NCBI GenBank assembly: GCA_000697475.1
Contig: JNEU01000179.1
Span: 1 to 64,000, forward strand
Origin: Lichtheimia corymbifera B2541
Lineage: Eukaryota; Mucoromycota; Mucoromycetes; Mucorales; Lichtheimiaceae
Length of the DNA stretch: 64,000 nt
Reading direction: 5' to 3'
Positions 11,820-22,161 of the stretch are shown here, one piece after another. Under the pieces are notes generated by a model. That model ran no database searches. It had not been told where the DNA came from and worked only from the letters and a program-made list of their open reading frames with translations. The first letter of the stretch is position 1. Each line of letters begins with the position of its first letter. The position numbers and the translations under genes are program-made.

Positions 11820-12579
11820 CTAAACCTCTTCTTTCTTCATATCCTTTTTGTACCCTTTTGCTACAATAAAGATCTCTGTCGATTGTTTCCTTGATGCGTC
11901 TGGTTTTTCCTGCTTGACGAGTCTAAACCGTGCCTTAAGCTTTTTCCGAAAGTGAACCTCGTCGCCACCCATGAGTAGCTACTCCACCATGCCCAATGAA
12001 TAAACGTGCACCATCATTTACGTTGCCATGCCAATCATACCTTGGTTACCATTGAGCCGTTTTGAGCAAGTACTGTTTCAGCGAATGCAAATACTGCTTC
12101 ACAAAGTTCCTATGCGTGTGTGTGAGTGTATGGGTTGGGGTGAAGAGAGAGAGAGATATAGGAGTTATTACCATGGATCTTGCATGATCTGCTGTATGAT
12201 TACCCGAGAAGCTTGGAGCCATATCTGAGCATACGAGATCCACTGGTCGTCCTTCAAGCGCATCCATGATGGTCTTTTGTATTGATGGCTTTGTAAAGTC
12301 GCCTTGTATCAAATGTGCATTTGGAATAGGTTCAATGGGAAGTAAATCCACACCAATCACTGAGGCACCTTTGTTAACAGCTACTTGAGTGAATCCACCA
12401 GGTGCAGCACCAACATCCACCACGACACTCCCTCGTTTTATCAGTTTATACTTTTGATCAAGTTGGATAAGCTTGAATGCACTTCTTGCTCGGAATTGAT
12501 TGGATTTGGCAGCCTTCACATATGGATCGCGTGCCTGTCGCTGAAGCCAAGCTTTGGAAGAATACCATGCACGCTGCAT
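11820..12579 (-). CDS. MRM2: Mitochondrial 21S rRNA 2'-O-methyltransferase (FtsJ/RrmJ family)
   Basis: Methylates a conserved uridine of the large mitochondrial rRNA using S-adenosylmethionine. Three exons, 12579-12172, 12109-12041 and 11978-11820, give 211 aa, near the bacterial RrmJ length. The fold is visible as SAM motif VVDVGAAPGGFTQ (about 53-65), then CSDMAPSFSGNH, then the ELCE helix. The K-D-K-E catalytic set is present as K36 (in RSAFK), D119 (SDMAPS), K159 (MVTK) and E194 (QSTE). The N-terminus is short with Arg, Trp and Ser, compatible with mitochondrial import. The nuclear SPB1 and TRM7 relatives differ in length or surrounding sequence, so MRM2 is preferred. The last exon overlaps the 3' transcript end of the convergent upstream gene. 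Confidence 0.9.
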
Positions 12580-12705
12580 ATTTGTATACGAAATGGAAAG
12601 AAAAGCTCTGTTTCAACACAAGGCCGTGCTTTCAAATAACATTTGTTAATTCCGCTGCTGCTACGTCCTGCTCTTTCTTTTTACTATTACTATTACTCCT
12701 TTACC

Positions 12706-14058
12706 ATGGACGACTCGACAACATTAGGAAAGGTAGGTTGGCATTCCTTGCTCTTGGATCGACCACACGCAGATGCAGCGGTTGCCTTTATGAGATGGGC
12801 GACCTAATGGCAATTGCAGCGGGTTGTTTCTTTTTAAGCAAGTGTCCTTGCACTTTTTTATTATATGCACTCCCGATCCTACTCTTCTTTTTTTCTTTCT
12901 TTGTCTTTTTCTCTCTCTCGCTCTCTCTTTCACTTGCTCCTATGGGAATACTACCAGCACGTATCGGATGATATGGAGGATGCCATTGATGACGAAGACG
13001 AGTTTTCACTACCTCGCAACGCTGAGATCACTGGTTACATTGATTACGACAAGACACACCGTGTATCCATGGAAACGCATATTCCAGCATCCAATGTCGG
13101 CTACAGATTATTGCAAAAGATGGGATGGCGTGAGGGTCAAGGGCTTGGATCCACCGGTCAAGGTATGGCATATTTACATATCATGTATCAACATGTCAAC
13201 CCCTTTTGACATTTGATGAATAGGTCGGGTTGATCCTGTACGAATTGATGTAAAGGAAGATGTCATTGGAATTGGCAAAGCTCAAGAGGAACAAGCATAT
13301 CACGTGTCATCCACTGCCAAACGCAAAGCTCTCGGCAGCGAAAAGCAATTGGAGGAAACTGCTGAAGAACGACAACAGCGTGAAAGCAAAGCTGAGAAAC
13401 AACAATTGATTGCTGAGGAGTTGAAGCAAGTCAAACGCGCCTTTTATTGTGAGCTTTGTGACAAGCAATACAGCAAGATTGCCGAATATGAGCAGCATCT
13501 TCAGAGCTATGATCATCATCACAAAAAGGTACGTGGGAATAGATATGGGATATCAAATCGATTCATGTCTAATGGTTGCCACAGAGATTCAAAGATATGA
13601 AGGAATCGACCCGGAAATCTGGATTTGCACGATCAGAACAAGATAAACGACGAGAACGTGAGAGAAAGAGAGAAGAACGAGAATTGAAACGGATGCACGA
13701 AGCAATGCTACAACGAGCTGGTGGTGGAAAGGCATCAACAACCCATGATACAACAACGACTCGAACCAGCAACACAAGTAGTGGAGGAGGAGGATGGGTG
13801 ACAAATGTACCGCAGTCAACAAGTGGAGGTGGATGGGCAGCCGTGAATGATCAGCCTACAAGTACTAGTGACAATGGCAGCCATAATAAGAGCAGTACTA
13901 GTAGTAGTAATAGTGGTGGTGGCGGATGGAGTAGTGTATCTGAATCAACCACGACAACGACACCATCTACCTCGTCAATCAAGGAACCTCGAAAGTTTAC
14001 ATTAGATGCCCCTAAAAAGAAACCTGCTGGATTTAGATTTGGCTTCAATAAAAAGTGA
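12706..14058 (+). CDS. G-patch and C2H2 zinc-finger protein (GPATCH8-like)
   Basis: Predicted nuclear RNA-processing factor. Exons 12706-12732, 12958-13162, 13224-13528 and 13585-14058 give 336 aa. The first tiny exon (MDDSTTLGK) joined by a 225-bp pyrimidine-rich intron is in frame but uncertain; the alternative start is 12973. A G-patch follows (VGYRLLQKMGWREGQGLG, then TGQGRVDPV), which in this family activates DEAH helicases. Next is a lysine/glutamate-rich helix and one C2H2 finger (FYCELCDKQY... HLQSYDHHHK) of the type shared by human GPATCH8 and ZNF804. The C-terminus is low complexity with Gly-Gly-Gly-Trp repeats and a basic end (KKKPAGFRFGFNKK). The order G-patch then finger matches GPATCH8. 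Confidence 0.85.
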
Positions 14059-14173
14059 ATCGATAAATGCACACAATCTCCGCCTTCTTGAAAGAAAAAA
14101 AAGCCTTGGTAATCATTACCCCAGACTTAACTTTTTGTCTCGCTCTGTTTTTTTCCCACTGTTCTTTATTCAT

Positions 14174-15852
14174 ATGAAATCCATCTACACAGTTAGATCG
14201 AGCATGCTACTGCTGCTCGTGCTGACTATGTGGATAGCAGCTGTACTATGTCAGTCACCTTCGAATCCAGCGTTCTGGGAACTCCCAAGACGATACAACG
14301 TTTCCGGACCAACAGAAGATCGTAACAGCCACGAACGTGTCGCTGTCTCGCAAGATTTCCAAACGATTTATGCAGGCAGCGATGAGCATCAGCCAACACG
14401 AGTATGCATTTATTGTTCATTGGTGACAAAAAAGCTAATAGATAAACGTATATAGCGTATCTTGTTCTATTATTCGACTTGTTGCAACTCGACCAACACG
14501 ACGTTTGAACAGCTTCAGCGGCTTAACGGCAACAACTTGCGTTTTCCTTCTATTCAGAACCGAGGGGTGATGGCTCTTGTCGACCGAGGGAATTGTAGCT
14601 GGTCCGAGAAACTCTCAATGGCCACTCATTTATCAGCAACCAACGGCATCAACTTGACAGCTCTTATGGTCACCGATAATCAATCATATGCAGATGCAGA
14701 TTATCAATTACATACACCACAAACGATCAATCAAGAGAGCCGGTATTCAACACCACTTCCAAATGAACGCAACATTTCATTTATGGAGGACAATGATTTA
14801 CGAGACGGATCGTCATTGTTATCGTTCCCCGTCTATTTCGGCCCTTTCAAATACGGCTCTGATATGCAAGAATCTATCATCAATGTCAACAGCAACAACA
14901 TGAATGATTCGGTTCGCGTGTTTTGGGATGTTGTAGCGTATCTCGCTCCCTTAACGGTACAAGAACGCAATGGACCAGTATTCACTCGTGGGTACCTATC
15001 CTACATAATCGCATTGGCTGCGGTGTTTCTCGTTGGTAAGCATCTCACCCATTGCCCAATAAGAAGGTCTACTAATGCAACAACAACAACAGCCTTGTTT
15101 GCAGGTGTCATCTTTTTACGCTGGTGGCGTGTGCGACAATTACGAGAACAAATGGATTATGAGACACAGCTCAATGCACATGCTTATAATATGCAAATGC
15201 GAATGCAAGCCAAGCCCTTACCTGTTGATGTGGTGAATGCATTACCCATAACGCGATATACACCGGGTCAAATCAAGAATGGCAGCTGTGCAATTTGCTT
15301 GGATGATTTTGAGGAAGGAGAAACTGATATCCGCATCTTGGGGTGTGGTCATGGATTTTGTGTATTATGCATTGGTAAGTGTGTGGGGGATGTGTCACAC
15401 AAAAAGAGGTCGACTCACCTAATTGGATTGCAGACCCATGGCTCACACAAAAATCTACCTTGTGTCCTATTTGCAAATACGATTGCATGCCACCCGATCG
15501 AGTATGCAATGATGGTAACCGTGATCAACATGGAGAATCATCACATGCTGCCGCTGCTGCTGCTGCTACTGCTGGGGCTGAGACCAATAATTTGCTTCGT
15601 GGCGAGAATCATGATTCATCGGTGGAATTACAACAAATCGTTGTTACTCATCCAACTGAACAACATCAGCATCCGGTAGAGCCATCACCACCAGCCGATA
15701 ACAACAACAACAACAACAACAACAACAGTACATTGACAACTACTAATTGCATCGAACAATCATCAACCAGTCAATGTGATAATGATGATGAGTCATCGAT
15801 TCATAAAGACACCCCAACAGAAAACAACAGCAATCATAATCGCCATTCATGA
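14174..15852 (+). CDS. PA-TM-RING E3 ubiquitin ligase
   Basis: Membrane ubiquitin ligase of the endosomal/vacuolar type. Exons 14174-14401, 14456-15035, 15105-15374 and 15434-15852 give 498 aa. There is an N-terminal signal sequence (about residues 11-26), then a lumenal protease-associated domain with the core VMALVDRGNCSW and several N-glycosylation sequons. One transmembrane helix follows at about 265-290, then a cytosolic RING-H2 finger: CAICLDDFEEGE, then CGHGFCVLCI, DPW and CPICKYDC. The tail is low complexity with an Ala run and an Asn run coded by AAC repeats (15701-15726). The intron inside the transmembrane segment has two in-frame acceptors 12 bp apart (15092 and 15104). Confidence 0.9.
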
Positions 15853-16161
15853 TGGATGCACCTATACCTTTGTTCACAGTCATTATTGTCGCTATAGATA
15901 TTCTTATTTGTACTATTTTTACTTTTATTAAAACGTCTAATGTATATTCTTTTTCATTCATAAAATAGTCATACAAGTGGTTGCTTTCCGATAGCGAGTT
16001 TCAGGGGTCGATGTGGTCTTCATTATCATCATCAAGAAGATGGGGGAAATCATGCATCATGCTGTACTCCCTTCCAGTGACTGCAGATTTAAGCAGGCAC
16101 CTCCATTGTCATCAGTGTTGTCAAATCCTCCTCGTTCCGCTCGTCTTTAAACTTTCTGCAT
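15853..16161. other. Intergenic space before the arginyl-tRNA synthetase gene
   Basis: This 309-bp tandem space contains the 3' UTR of the RING ligase gene (AT-rich, about 15880-15965) and the promoter of the synthetase gene. I see no RNA gene and no clear TATA box. Confidence 0.45.
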
Positions 16162-18141
16162 ATGAATGTCGCCGCTCAGTTCAGGAAGGCAATCGCACGA
16201 CGCTTGGCACACATCAGCTCATGTTCAGAGGCTGAAGTCCTTGCAGCACTCGGCACACCAAAGACGTCACTGATGCACCAATTCAATATACCACTTCCTC
16301 GAGTTTTTCCAAAGGATCGCCTTCCCGATGCTCGCGATCTCGCAGACAAGGTTCATTTTCATTTCTCTCTTTTGTATATAGAGACACTGAACGTGTACAT
16401 ATATTATAGTTTGGTTCATGTGATCCACTTATCGCAGACGTATCTGCTACTGGCAAGTTCCTCAACTTTGGTGTGCGAAGGACCGAGTACATCAAGCAAA
16501 CATTACAGCAGGTGTATCAGGAGAAGTCGAGCTATGGATGTCATACCCAGAACGTACCACAGACCGTGGTGATCGATTACAGCTCGCCCAACATTGCAAA
16601 ACCTTTCCATGCGGGTCATTTACGGAGCACCATCATTGGCAACTTTGTCAAACGTATCAATGAAGCCATGGGTCATCGAACGATTGGCATCAATTATCTT
16701 GGTGATTGGGGAAAACAATATGGTAAGAGCAAATGTTGCTGTTGTGCTTTAATATTCATTGATGATGATGATGATGATCCTAGGCTTGTTGAGTGTCGGA
16801 TTTGAAAAGTACGGCAACGAGGAGGAACTACAAAAGGATCCAATCCATCACCTCTTTCAAGTATATGTTCGCATCAACAGTGAAAAGGATGAGCTCGTCG
16901 AACAACAAGCGAATGCTTACTTTAAGCGGATGGAAGAAGGTGAGTTACTTTATCCATGATCTATATATATACCAACATGTTGCTGATTTGAGTATTTATC
17001 CATGTAGGTGATCCTCAGGCATTGGCACAATGGAGACGATTACGTGAGCTGAGTATACAGAGCTATGGTCCAACTTATCAGCGACTCGGCATTGAATTTG
17101 ATCGATACTCGGGTGAATCGGAGGCCGAGCCCTATCTCGATCGAGTTTACGACATGCTTCAACAACGTGATTTGATTACCGTGGATACTGAAACAGGCGC
17201 ATGGTGTGTGGACCTTGAGGAGGAAAATCTTGGTCGGCCCATTGTACGACGAGCGGATGGAACAACACTCTATCTGACACGTGACTTGGCTATTATGCTA
17301 CAACGAATGGAGCAGTATAACTTTGATACCGGCATCTATGTGATTGGTAACGACCAAGGCCACTATCTTCAACGTCTTTTCTGCATTGCACAAAAACTTG
17401 ATATTGCCAGCCAGTTGAAACACGTCTCGTTTGGCAAGGTCAATGGTATGTCGACTCGCAAAGGCACTGTGGTGTTCTTGGACGACATTTTGAATATGGC
17501 TCAGGAACAAATGGAAAAGAACATGCGTGAATCCGGCAAATACGACGAGCTTATGGAGACTGGCGTGGAAAAAGGCAATGAGCGTTTATTGGGTTCAGAA
17601 GCAGTGGATACAGTAGCTGATCAATTGGGTGCCTCGGCCGTGATTGTGCAAGATTTGGCTTCTCGACGCGTCTTGAATTATGACTTTTCATATGATCGTA
17701 TGACAACTGCTCGCGGTTATACCGGTGTATTTTTACAATACACACATGCAAGGATTTGTGGGTAAGTAAGAGCAGATGGATAAATGTATTGTGCGCGAGT
17801 TAACATGTCTTTATTCTAGAATTGAAAGGAGGACGGGTGTACCTATCACATCGGATTGCGATTTCTCATTGCTCAATGAAAAGGAAGCCTTTGAGCTTAG
17901 TGTGCTCATTTCTCAATATCCAGACATTGTGGAATTATCATGGAGACAACTCGAACCTTGTACGCTGGTGCAATATCTTTTCAAACTCGCTCATTCTGCC
18001 AGTCAAGCCAATGCCAAGCTTCGTATCAAGGATATGGATCCCAAGTTAGCTGAAGCCCGTATGCTTCTTCTTTGGAGTGCAAAGACAACCCTTGCTAATG
18101 GATTGAGATTGATCGGTGTCGAGCCTTTGGAACGCATGTAG
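16162..18141 (+). CDS. Arginyl-tRNA synthetase (class I)
   Basis: Charges tRNA-Arg with arginine using ATP. Exons 16162-16350, 16410-16722, 16784-16939, 17008-17761 and 17820-18141 give 577 aa, within the family range. The class I HIGH motif appears as HAGH (residues 130-133, in [16 protein letters not shown]). The GDWGKQYG segment that follows and the MSTRKG signature (encoded near 17448) are typical of eukaryotic ArgRS. The C-terminal anticodon-binding DALR domain ends in the family-typical [14 protein letters not shown]. The N-terminal additional domain is short, with a basic start (FRKAIARR) that could serve mitochondrial import. One gene may supply both compartments, but this cannot be decided here. 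The stop lies 109 bp from the convergent JMJD6 stop. Confidence 0.95.
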
Positions 18142-18250
18142 TAGTGTAGCAAAATGTATTATAGCTTTTAATTGAATGAAAATGATAGCAAAAAGAAAAC
18201 AAGGAACAATGATTTGCAATAATGAGATATCATGGAGTGGTTGTACTATG

Positions 18251-19801
18251 TTAATGTCGGATGGCTTCTCGCTTTCGTTTCCGCTTGCATTTATGACACA
18301 TACACGTGCCATCACTGAGATCAGTCTCGGATTCCGTTGAGCTGACATTGGAAGAAGAGGAACTGCTACTACTACTTGAGCTGCTGCTACTGCTGCTGCT
18401 AGAGCTGCTACTTGGAGGAATTCGAGGAACGTATTGTAAAGTCTGCAATCGCTTGGCAACGCTATCATATTGTTCAGGGTAAAGCTTTCCCAATTCCTGG
18501 ATCTTGTTATATAACTTGGCACCAAGCTTAGGTCGACTATGGCGTGTGTTGAGATAAACATATTCGGCGTTGGTGGGAGAACAAAAGTTTTGAGTCACTG
18601 CAATGGTCATATCTACAGAGATTGTTAGCTACAAAGCAAAAGGTATGTTCGTTTTCTACCACGACTTACCCAAATTCATAACCACATGTGCCCAACCGCC
18701 AGGTACAAAGATGGTCTCTCCCGGTCGTTGTAATACTTGAACCATACCCAAACGTTCACCCAAGGTTCGAGTATCATTAGGATCATCTCGTACTTGAAAC
18801 TTTGGAAAGACAGTGCTGAACCAGGACACGGCTTCATGATCGTATGGCTTCATAGGCGGATCGATAATGTGTTTGGGAGTATGGGGTGGAAAGAGCGCCC
18901 AACGCTTATGACCTTTAAGCAATGCATTCCATGCTGATGTTCCCAAAGGATCGGTATGAATTCTACCTTGTCCCTGTTAATCCTTCTGCCGATATTGCAA
19001 TGTCCATTTTCCTAGTGGATATTTACCCAGTACCGCTTCTTCCACCACCAATCACTAGCCATCGATAAGGAGGTCGACGACGTTCACCAGTCAGACGAAA
19101 TAGATCATCCTCGAAATAACTTGGCACGGTATAATCATCAAGCAACGTATTGGGTTGATCCGATTTTTTGCTGCTGCTGCTCTTGGATTTCCGAGATCGT
19201 CGTCGGTCTTTGTAGAATCCACTGTCAAAGATGTAAAGCGGTGAATCGTCCTCTTGGCCTTCTTTGTTGCTGTAGTGAAGGAAATGCTTCATCTTTAAAT
19301 AAACATTGTTGTCATCGTCATCCTCGCCAATCTTGAAGAGATGTGATCCATAACGTTCCTTGAGATACTATACACCTATTATTAGTATCATACCTTCACT
19401 TTTTTCCCTTCAACCTGCTTTACCTTTTCAGTCCAATACTTTTGTGCAGGCCATTCATCGGTCAAATGAGTGATAACAACTGGCAAGTTGGGTTCCTCGT
19501 ACTTTGCAATAAACTCTTCCTTGCTGGTCGATCGGTAGTCGATCCGAGGAGTAACGTCAACGTAGGGGTTGATCCAGTAATCTTGCTTGCAGAATCGCCA
19601 TTTCGACCATTGGAACAGATCCAGTTCTTTAAACTGATTGAGTTAAAGTTGTTTTCAGGACAAGTATAACTTGCTTTTACCTGAGCGTGCTTTCGTTTTA
19701 GCTCGGTGGATCTTGCGATCGTAGCGATGACCTTTTGATTCCTTGTATTTGGTCCTCTTTCTGGGTGACTGACTACGGTCACTATCTCGTTTGGATGGCA
19801 T
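18251..19801 (-). CDS. JMJD6: JMJD6-like JmjC Fe(II)/2-oxoglutarate oxygenase
   Basis: Homologue of animal JMJD6, a nuclear lysyl hydroxylase and reported arginine demethylase acting on splicing factors and histones. Exons 19801-19681, 19626-19424, 19367-19027, 18962-18670 and 18612-18251 give 439 aa. Highly conserved stretches include DDSPLYIFDS, RRPPYRWLV, DPLGTSAWNALLKGHKRW and PGETIFVPGGWAHVV. The iron triad is H224 and D226 (IHTDP) with H314 (GGWAHVV). The N-terminus is very basic (nuclear localisation). The C-terminus carries a poly-Ser tract followed by acidic and Lys/Arg-rich residues, as in the animal protein. Compared with human JMJD6, a Lys/Ser-rich insert sits before the LLDDYTVPSYF segment. 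The gene is absent from budding yeast. Confidence 0.94.
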
Positions 19802-20063
19802 TGGGGAAGGGGAAGCGGTAGAGAAAGGAACCAACCAAGCAACGACCTTGTTGTATTGGCAGAAATGCAAAGAAAGAAAAATAGAATATCAGGCCATCTC
19901 CACGGCATTCCATTTTTGGTGCAAGTCCGACCACAGCAGTAAATGCTCGCATTGAGTATCGGCAAAACAAGTGCGTTTATATAATGATCAAACAAATGAT
20001 ATACATTTCATGCAAGAATCAGGCTATGTACAAATGATATTGAAAGATAAAGAGCTATCATCT

Positions 20064-21640
20064 TCACTTTGATGTTTCAATCAGATCTCGTAACAAGTCT
20101 TGCTCGTGTAGCTTCTCGAAAAATAGACGCATAAATGGCATATAATCATGCTTTCTTCGTGTGTTTTCCAGCTAAGCAATTGACAATCCCGTTAGCAGTG
20201 ATATATAAATACAAAGTCCTGTATATACACATACCCTAATCCTTGCAAGCTCTTCTGCTGCTGCAATCTGTGTTTCATTTGGTGCATCGCTCTCTGTCAA
20301 TTGTATCCGTTCCTTCTCCAGCTGATCTTTCAATCCTTCCAGTTTGCGAATAATAACAGGGCGCAAGTGAGCATCGATCAATTCGTCAGCGGACATATGT
20401 GATGAGTTAAATAAAAGAGATCTTGTGTCAATGGTTGTGTCTTGTTGTGCAGTCAACTCGGCCAGCTGGGTCTCGATTTTCTTCTTGATGGTGTTGTAAG
20501 GCTTCAATATGTCGCCGTTCGATTTCACCCAAGCTCCGGGTACAATAGACATCAAGCTAAACATATCCTGCTTCCTATAAACGTATCAAATGTGAATCAC
20601 CATTGAATAAAACAAGTAGGGAGCATTCCACTTACTCCATGCGTTGGCGAAGATAGGGTCGTAATGTGTCGATCCAACTCGATGATTCTGCAGGTGCCAC
20701 CTTGCAAGGAAACTTGTTCATGCCATCGAGCTCCCAAATATATCCATCCAAGTATATATATGACACGTAGTGATATGCGTCTTCCTCGGTCAACTTTCGT
20801 TTGCCCTTCTTTCCTTTGCGTGCTTTTGAGGAAGGTGCTTCAGCTTCAGCTCTGGCTTGTGCACTTGATAAAAAAAAAAGGTATAATGTGAGCCAATGAC
20901 ACTGTGGCTATTGTAACCTACTTACTCTGCAAAGCTATTGTGCGTTTCCCGGAGCAAGGAGTCGTTTCCAAGGGCATTTCCACGTAACTATGATAGTTGA
21001 CAACATTCCATTTAGTCAATCCAACATCAACAGCAACGTCCGTGTTATACTTACCACTGGATCAACATCTCCAAGGACGGTTTTGAGGTTAGACAAATGC
21101 TCTCCAATGTCGACTTGACTGTCAATGTTGAATAAGATGCCTAGTAGAGCCAATGTTGCACATATGTTGGTGACAATCTATAGCGAGTGAAAGCACTTAG
21201 AATGGATCAAACGATATCATATCACAAGCTTACCTGGCAAGAAAAGAATACATTGGCAGCATCCTTTTTATCTTCATCGCTTTGGATAGGTGCTGGGAGG
21301 TCGTCTTCATATGGATGTGCGAAGATCAAGCCATATATGTTCCCACTGATAGAGACGAAGCTGGGCGTCAGGGTTCAAAGTACTCATACAGCCCGACACG
21401 ATACATACTCTGTCAACATGTCAAGATCGTACACCTCTTCGACAGCTATACTTGTTGCACCGTACGTGTGTGCCATCTCGGTGAAAATGGCTGTGTCATG
21501 AAGAAACAAGGTTGTATAAGGAAAAGGGCCCGGTATTGGAAGGTAATCGTGGTTATACCTGGCTCTGATTCAACTAGACACCAAGGGAGCTCATCTTGAC
21601 GTTTGCGTTTTAAAGATTGTGGGTGGTCGTCGTTGGTCAT
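20064..21640 (-). CDS. UCHL5: Ubiquitin C-terminal hydrolase UCH37/UCHL5-like
   Basis: Deubiquitinase that in animals and fission yeast docks on the proteasome subunit RPN13. Exons 21640-21559, 21490-21409, 21345-21234, 21177-21055, 20987-20926, 20863-20636, 20574-20235 and 20171-20064 give 378 aa. The N-terminus WCLVESEPAIFTEM matches the family. The catalytic Cys is C98 (VTNICATLALLGIL), His is H185 (DAYHYVSY) and Asp is D200 (WELDG). The crossover loop carries a Lys-rich insert (KARKGKKGKRK). The C-terminal helical ULD domain that binds RPN13 is present, ending NTRRKHDYMPFM. A further exon, 21921-21736, splices in frame to 21667 and would add 71 residues at the N-terminus, so the true start is uncertain (separate entry). 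Confidence 0.93.
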
Positions 21641-21921
21641 TCGACAGGTATACAGGTGGAAGGAACACTGAAAATCCAAGCGCGTATGTAAGCCCAGCAG
21701 GCTGCATTTCTTATTACGGTCACAGACAACCTTACAGCTCTGTAATAGTCATCCAAATTGTTGTTGTTGTCACAGCGATCACCCATTCTATCCTTCACTT
21801 TATCCAACTGCCATTCAATAACGCGATAATAATAGTGTATCTTTTGCTTTTCCATTTGAGAATGATACTCTTCTTCACTGACCAACAATGGGCTTCTTCC
21901 CAAATAAACAATGTTTTGCAT
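21641..21921 (-). CDS. Possible 5' exon and N-terminal extension of UCH37-like gene
   Basis: An open frame beginning MQNIVYLGRS at 21921 runs to a good donor (GTAAGG, intron 21668-21735, acceptor TTTTCAG). It joins in frame to residues immediately before the UCH37 Met at 21640. The 62 encoded residues look protein-like: charged and helical, KIHYYYRVIEWQLDKVKDRM, then an Asn run. They are not part of known UCH37 proteins, so this may be a lineage-specific extension, the remains of a separate small gene, or a 5' UTR exon that happens to be open. I assign no function. Confidence 0.4.
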
Positions 21922-22161
21922 GTAATTTAAGGAGAGGGTGGTGAATGAAGCTGTACAATGAATGTAATGGATGGGTCATTATTGTGTGTGATGGGGTGTG
22001 GGAGAGCATACAGCAGAATCAAGAAGATTTCAGGCACATTGGTACACGAACGCGTATTCCGCGTGAGGAGGAACCCTAATTTCTCGTGTGGCATCAAGCT
22101 CTCTTTTCCTTGTTCCCCTTCAACTTAGACAACATATTATATCACATACTCTCTCTTTCCA

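Noticed and set aside
18046..18561. Minus-strand frame of 171 aa across the ArgRS/JMJD6 junction
   Set aside because: Overlaps the poly-Ser exon of JMJD6 in another frame; its Ala/Val run is a repeat shadow.
21368..21380. GGTTCAAAG resembling a tRNA B box
   Set aside because: Lies at the UCH37 intron with no A box or cloverleaf around it.
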